Positions 58,921 to 64,000 of a DNA stretch of 64,000 nt are shown one piece after another. Within the stretch, counting starts at the first letter, position 1. Every line of letters starts with the position of its first letter. The DNA comes from Raphanus sativus (Eukaryota; Streptophyta; Magnoliopsida; Brassicales; Brassicaceae), in NCBI RefSeq assembly GCF_000801105.2, contig NC_079516.1, positions 17,136,383-17,200,382 on the forward strand. Direction: 5' to 3'. A model generated the notes under the pieces. That model did no database searches. It saw only the letters and a list, made by a program, of their open reading frames with translations, and was not told the DNA's origin. The position numbers and the translations under genes are program-made.

Positions 58921-59567
58921 CTAGATCTTGACCCGCGCTTTGGAAGCGCGGAATATTTTACGATGAAAATTTCCACTAATAACTTAACAAATATTTTGTT
59001 AACTTTTAAAGAGTGTGTATTTAAAATATTTTTGTATTTAAATCAGTGTTTTTAAATTCAACCCGATTGTGATTATACCGGTTAATCCGGAGATCTAACA
59101 ATTCAATTTAGTTTTTTTAAATATTCATATTAAAAAGTCACTAAAACCTGAGACTAACCGATTGAACTCATGGATGACCGATATGTAATCTAATTTGATT
59201 GAAATTGTAATATTTTCATAATTTGTAATCTTATAATCCAAATTTTAAAGTTTATTATTTTGTAATTTATGAAATTATGACGTTTCTACAAAATTTTAAA
59301 GAGAAAATGATGGATATAAAAATAACTAAGATTAATTATTGTATTGTTTGGAAACATTAATAGTAGTATATAAAATATATTGTTTGGAAACATTGATAGT
59401 AGTATAAAGAAATAAGTATATTGTTTGGAAACATGGATAGTAGTATAAGAAATGAACATTAGTGATTTAATGTAGGTTTAACTATAAAGTATAAAGGTGT
59501 ATTTAATTTAAAAACTTACAAAATAAATGTTAGGTCCAACAGAATGTTTCTGTTTTAATAAGATAGA
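58921..59567 (-). mobile_element. Short Helitron, 0.65 kb (copy 2, nested)
   Basis: On the minus strand it begins A|TCTATCTTATTAAAACAGAA (59567 down) and ends with hairpin CCGCGCTTCCAAAGCGCGGG (58932-58951) and TCAAGAT-CTAG|T at 58921. It is the inverted counterpart of 45883-46525, nearly the same length, with shared internal phrases such as TTGTTTGGAAACATTGATAG repeats. Confidence 0.83.
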
Positions 59568-61148
59568 TATGATTGTTTTATATAAGGAAATTATATTATG
59601 GATTCAAATTTTTGTAATCAATTAATAATCGACTGGATTTTTTGAACTTTAATTTTTTCATATAAAAGGAAGTTTCATTATGGTGCCTATCTAATTTAGG
59701 TTAGTCTTAGTATAATTATCGCGCAAGTTATGTGAAATTAAATAGGTAATATTATCTTTAATTACAGTGATTTGGAGATAATTACTATTGCCCCACATGT
59801 ATTTCACTTCTTAGTATAAATATGTGGTTTTTATAATAAAATCAAAATTACCACACCCTTCTCCTCAACTCAAATGATTAATACAAACAATTTCACAAGC
59901 AAACTCATGGCTTTTTTTAAATTCACGTCCGAATTTTATTTTATAGTCAAGTTAAGTGTTCATAAATATGCTATTATTTTGAGTGCGACTGTCTAAAGTT
60001 GTTTTTTGTCTGAAAATATGAACCAAATATTTATTGGGTTGTAGTAGGAATATGATTTCTTGAATAATATATGATAAAACCTACGAACGGAAGCAATGAT
60101 TTCATTGACCATAAGATCCGGTTCTTTGTAGTAAACATGGAGTAAGTATTTCACATTTGAAATTAAAAGTTATGCATTTAATTAGTTTTATATTTTCTAA
60201 ATTAATTTGGTAAGCAGCTATGTTTAGTTTGGTAAACTAATTCTTAGTTATTTCTTTGTATATGATTGCAAATCAGAAATTCTAAAGATTTTTTTCGTGG
60301 CATTTTGGTTTTATCATTTTTTTGCTTATAATTTGTTTCTTGCGTAATTTATTTTACTACTATCTATGTTTCTTTTAATATTATAATCATACTTTTTATT
60401 ATGCAAACAATAAATCTATTTTATATGTTTTGTTTTGAATTAAATTCGAAATAAATAGGTTGAAATTATTGCATACTATTATATATTTTAACATAAATTA
60501 AATCTAATTAACACATAACCAATTACACAAGTTTGTTCTATAAAAAAATATTCGTACATTGTATATACATTCACAATTTCGTTCGATATGTACCACTAGA
60601 TCTAATATTTGTGCTTATAATTTTGAAAATTTCTAATATCGTTAGATTAAAATAAAAATCTTTCACCCCGCACAGGGTGCGGGTTATCACCTAGTACTTC
60701 ATAAAAGTAAAAATTACATTCGACAGAAAAGTACACTTCTTTACAAATAGTAGAATACGCACTTTCCATATTTAAATTTTTAATTAATAGTATATTGTTC
60801 GTTCTAAAAAAGTAGACGAACTTGTTTGTTTTGGATTTCATTTTCTACTAAATCAGTTTTCGTAGAAGACGAATTCTACTTTTAGTAGAATGAAATTTAA
60901 AAAATTTATTTATCAAGGTTTTCAACAAAATAAAAACATGTGTTTGTATGTATGAATGTTTTATAGCTGTTTATATTTTTAATATTGTTGACTCATAAAC
61001 TATTTATTTCATTAATTTTCAGAAAAAAAGTAAAAATAAACAAAATTGACAAAAATGGTTTATAAAGGGATAACCATGCCAAATTTTTGTTCCGTTTTGA
61101 CAATTTTTCTTTTTCTCTTCATGTTTTTCGGTCTAAATGTTAAAAAAT

Positions 61149-61318
61149 GTTTTGGGTAAACTTTTTATAGTGACTAGATCCCACCGCAAGCTGTGTCCCA
61201 AATCCAGGAAAATCTCTAAGAATTTTTTTGGAGAGTCATAGTACTACCGCGCCGACAGAGAATCGAACTCATGACCTCTGGCAGTCGTCTGTGAGAAGGG
61301 GATCACTAGGATACAAAT
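61149..61318 (-). repeat. SINE-like repeat, copy 1 of a tandem pair
   Basis: On the minus strand the sequence has GAGTTCGATTC, a Pol III B-box, preceded by CACAGACGACTGCCAGAGGT, suggesting a tRNA-derived SINE head. It then runs to a tail ending GGGTAAA. It is repeated about 196 bp downstream. Not matched to a named SINE. Confidence 0.45.
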
Positions 61319-61344
61319 CCTTCTCTTTCTCTTCTCTTTTAAAT

Positions 61345-61515
61345 TGTTTTGGGTAAACTTTTTATAGTGAGTAGACCCTACCGCAAGCGGTGCCTCCAAA
61401 TCCAGGAAAATCCCTAAAGATTTTTTTGGAGAATCATAATACTACCGTACCGACAAAGAATCGAACTCGTGACCTCTGGCAGTCGTCTGTGAGAAGGGGG
61501 ACCACTAGAATACAA
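61345..61515 (-). repeat. SINE-like repeat, copy 2 of a tandem pair
   Basis: Same unit as 61149-61318, from GTTTTGGGTAAACTTTTTAT to a TAGAATACAA-type end, with B-box-like GAGTTCGATTC intact. The spacer contains CTCTTTCTCTTC, also found after copy 2, so the duplicated unit is wider than the SINE. Confidence 0.45.
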
Positions 61516-61592
61516 GCTCTTTCTCTTCATGTTTGGTTACCTGAAACCGGATAACCATGCCAAATTCTTATTCCATTTTGGCAATTTTTTAT

Positions 61593-62533
61593 TTTTCTCT
61601 TCATGTTTGGTTACTTGAAACCGGATACAACTCAATTAAATCCACTAAAGCTAAATACTGAATTTACTTTCACGAAATTGAAGTAAACAGAGATCTCTTA
61701 TTCTCTTGGACTGTTTAGGGATATTCGAAAATCATCTTTTTAAAACTTGCTATATATGTATCATATTACGAACGTTCAAGTACAAGTATCGATTCATTTT
61801 CAAATACTAGATGTCTTGATAGTTCTTGTTTGTGTATAACGGTTATTGGATCGCTACTCTTAAGGATGCATTCTATATTTTTTGGGTCAAATCATTCTGT
61901 TTTTTTTCTGCTTCAGTTTCTGGAACGTAAATTTTATTTCACAGCAAAATAAAAAACTCAAATAGAAGAAAAACGAAAAAAGAAGTTTCAAAAACAGAGC
62001 ATACAAATCAATGAGCAAAACATACTGTCCATATGTTTTGTCCCTTTTTCCTCTGTTGCTTCAAACTGGAGGAGAATGAGAGAGTGGCAAAACAGAGAGA
62101 ATAAGATGAGATAGCAAGCTTTTTCTCGATAAGGTTTCGAAGATAAAAGTGTTTTTTTTTCAAACACTTTGATTCGGTTCTTCTCCCGTTTGTAGCTGAT
62201 GCTCACCGGAACTAACCTTTGCTCCTTCAACCAGCGGTCTCTTCTCCATCTCCGGCGATTATCTCATGTCTCCAGAAGATCTTGTCAAAAGACCATCGAA
62301 CTTCACACAGAGAAGTGAAAAATTATGGACCATGCCCAATTTGTATGTTGAAGGTTCCGACAGGAATACAAGCCCAACAAAACCCACGATCATGGTAAAT
62401 AATATGAGACAGATCTTTGTGGTTTTGATATTTCTGGCTGGCGTGAATATTTACGATGGACATTAAGAAGCTGTTAACGCATTGAAGTTTGGTCTTGAAT
62501 TCCTTTACGCTTTATTAACGGTTTATAGTCAAA
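61593..62533. other. Spacer with unrecognised 66-codon ORF
   Basis: An ATG frame at 62266-62466 reads MSPEDLVKRPSNFTQRSEKL... and ends with a hydrophobic stretch IFVVLIFLAGVNIYDG. Composition at 62150-62460 is less AT-rich, like captured gene sequence. No family recognised and no splice evidence. The rest is AT-rich. Confidence 0.3.
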
Positions 62534-62571
62534 TTAGGATAGAACCCGCACTTTAAAGTGCAGAACTATTC
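62534..62571 (-). mobile_element. Helitron 3' terminus (minus strand)
   Basis: TTAGGATAGAACCCGCACTT followed by TAAAGTGCAG reads on the minus strand as a hairpin (GCACTTTAAAGTGCGGG) and TTCTATC-CTAA|T. CTAA fits CTRR. The 5' end is not resolved. Confidence 0.5.
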
Positions 62572-63386
62572 TTGTTGACAAATTTATTAATATATATGTT
62601 TATTCGCTAATATATATATGTTTACGCGCGGTTATTAAATTTCAATTCACTTTTAGATTATATTTTTTTTGGTTTTCAATGTGGTTTTGGTTCAGTTGTG
62701 TTATTTGATTTTTGGTTTAAAAAATATACGAGTTGTTAGTTCATTTTTGAATTTGGTTTGGTTTAGGTTTAGTTATTTTGGTTTAGTTCAAATAACAATG
62801 TTAAGAATTCAATAAAATTTCAAATTCCATTTAATTACGTGAATCTTGATAGGGACATGGAATTGTCGATTTTAGTTCTCATTTAGGTAACTATATTTCC
62901 CGTTAATTTTTTTAGTTTTTTTTGTTATTGATCGTCTTGTATATTTTAAACATGTTTAGAAAATTAATACATATTAAGTTTATATACCAAATCAAAGTAT
63001 ACCAATATTATTTTAAAATAGTAAATACTTTTTTGACAAAAAATAATAGTAAATACTTTTTTTAAGTTCAAATAGGAATTAGATACTTATATTTGATAAT
63101 AGGTCGCTTACATTGGTGGTTATTGAAATTATTTATTGATATTTTTAATATATTTATGGGAGAAATATATTAAATAATCGTTTGATTCGAATCATAAAGT
63201 AAAACTATGAAAATCATGTAAGGTACATATTTTTCATATTTGTGATATTTATATCTTCATTTGGATGGATTGGGGAATTCAATTTTCCTATCCATCAGAA
63301 AGTTTTGTAGTGTGGCCTAAATGATGAGTTTATAATTTATACCATGATGAGTTTCTGGTACCGACGTTCTTCATTTAATTTAATAA

Positions 63387-64000
63387 CTAGATTTTGATAT
63401 GCGCTTTAAAAGCACGGATATATTTTTATTTTAATAAAATTTAATTGAATTTGTAATTTTGATAGAAAATAAATAATTATAAAGTTTTTTATTGTGTTTC
63501 AAAAAAATTGTTCTATTCTAATAATTGATTTTCAAACGGTGTTTTCATATTCAACTCAAACCTATGATTGAACCGATAAATTCATTGATATGTATATAAT
63601 TTAGTTCAATTTAATAAAAATAATTATAATTATAATCTTAAAAAAACTGGTAAAAATCTAAAAATCCGATATTAACTTAAGATCCGATATGAGATGACCG
63701 GCTAAAAAATATATATATTTGAAATATTTATTAAATAATTTATACTTCTTAATATTATATAAAATTTAAAAATAAATATTTAGACTTTAACGAGATTTGT
63801 ACTATGTCATTTGAAGAAAATGAAAGACTGGTAATAGGAAACTTTATTATTGATATGAAAATATAATTTTATTTTTTTGGTTACTATGATAAGTTTATAT
63901 TTTTATATATGTTTAGATCTAAAACTTAAATTTAAGATAAATTTAAAAACAATTGAACACTCAAAATTGGCATATCATTATTATGTAACATAATAATTTT
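63387..64000 (-). mobile_element. Helitron 3' part, running off the window
   Basis: CTAG at 63387-63390 followed by ATTTTGATATGCGCTTTAAA and AGCACGG is a minus-strand Helitron end with a partly decayed hairpin. The following AT-rich sequence resembles the 0.65 kb Helitron family (for example AACCGATAAATTCATTGAT) and continues to the window edge. Confidence 0.5.

Larger units (their letters stand above)
57806..60694 (+). mobile_element. Helitron family A, second copy, 2.9 kb with nested insert
   Basis: It starts A|TCCCTTATATATTATTTGAG at 57806 and ends with hairpin CCCCGCACAGGGTGCGGG (60666-60683) and TTATCAC-CTAG|T at 60691-60694. Same 5' (TTATTTGAGGAG) and 3' (ATCACCTAGT) signature as 28102-30841. 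It contains the inverted 0.65 kb Helitron at 58921-59567; without it the element is about 2.24 kb. Confidence 0.8.
57091..61110. mobile_element. TIR element, about 4 kb, filled by nested Helitrons
   Basis: Left 57091-57131 (GAGAAAATTCCCAAAACGGA then ACAAAAATTATCATGG) and right 61070-61110 (GATAACCATGCCAAATTTTT then GTTCCGTTTTGAC) are inverted repeats of about 41 bp with few mismatches. The terminal motif is shared with 38827-39873. A further copy of the right end occurs at about 61550-61592. No transposase seen. Between the ends lies the Helitron 57806-60694. No clear target duplication. Confidence 0.55.

Noticed and set aside
27225..63420. Repeated GC-rich palindromes considered as rho-independent terminators or CRISPR repeats
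   Set aside because: Each sits just before CTAG/CTAA at an A|T junction in a plant genome, so they are Helitron 3' hairpins. There is no regular spacer array.

Overview
The window looks like nuclear DNA from a Brassicaceae plant, probably a Brassica or close relative. The intact genes are split by short GT-AG introns, and their products read almost residue for residue like Arabidopsis chromosome 3 proteins from the At3g269xx-At3g270xx interval. The rest is AT-rich DNA full of Helitrons, hAT-type non-autonomous elements and truncated LINEs. Family and locus assignments are from memory and reading; no search was run.

Positions 1-26 kb are the gene-bearing part. On the plus strand are an intronless ribonucleotide reductase small subunit (TSO2-like), two tRNA-Leu(AAG) genes separated by a 2.4 kb Helitron and a methylesterase exon relic, and a small DUF3339 membrane protein. 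After a 100-N assembly gap come four minus-strand genes: a BAR-domain hydroxyproline-rich protein (3' end missing at the gap), a double-stranded-RNA-binding protein (DRB3-like), a DHHC S-acyltransferase (PAT07-like) and an RLCK-VII kinase resembling CDG1. The gene order is not the Arabidopsis AGI order, and the break coincides with the gap.

Positions 26-64 kb are largely a transposon graveyard with one convincing gene, a DUF1644 zinc-finger protein near 38 kb, and one frameshifted small secreted ORF near 56.5 kb. At least seven Helitrons can be bounded (A|TC start, GC hairpin, CTRR|T end), and about six further 3' termini are visible. Several are nested: a 0.65 kb Helitron lies inside a 2.9 kb Helitron, which lies between inverted repeats of a 4 kb TIR element. 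hAT elements have 8 bp target duplications, and LINE fragments have 13-17 bp duplications.

Functionally the genes are not a pathway. They cover dNTP supply, leucine tRNA, small-RNA biology, membrane curvature, protein S-acylation and receptor-like signalling. The one suggestive link is a palmitoyltransferase next to a kinase whose N-terminus carries likely S-acylated cysteines. Single-base frameshifts in three genes, two or three of them beside short homopolymers, mean that sequence error should be excluded before calling pseudogenes.
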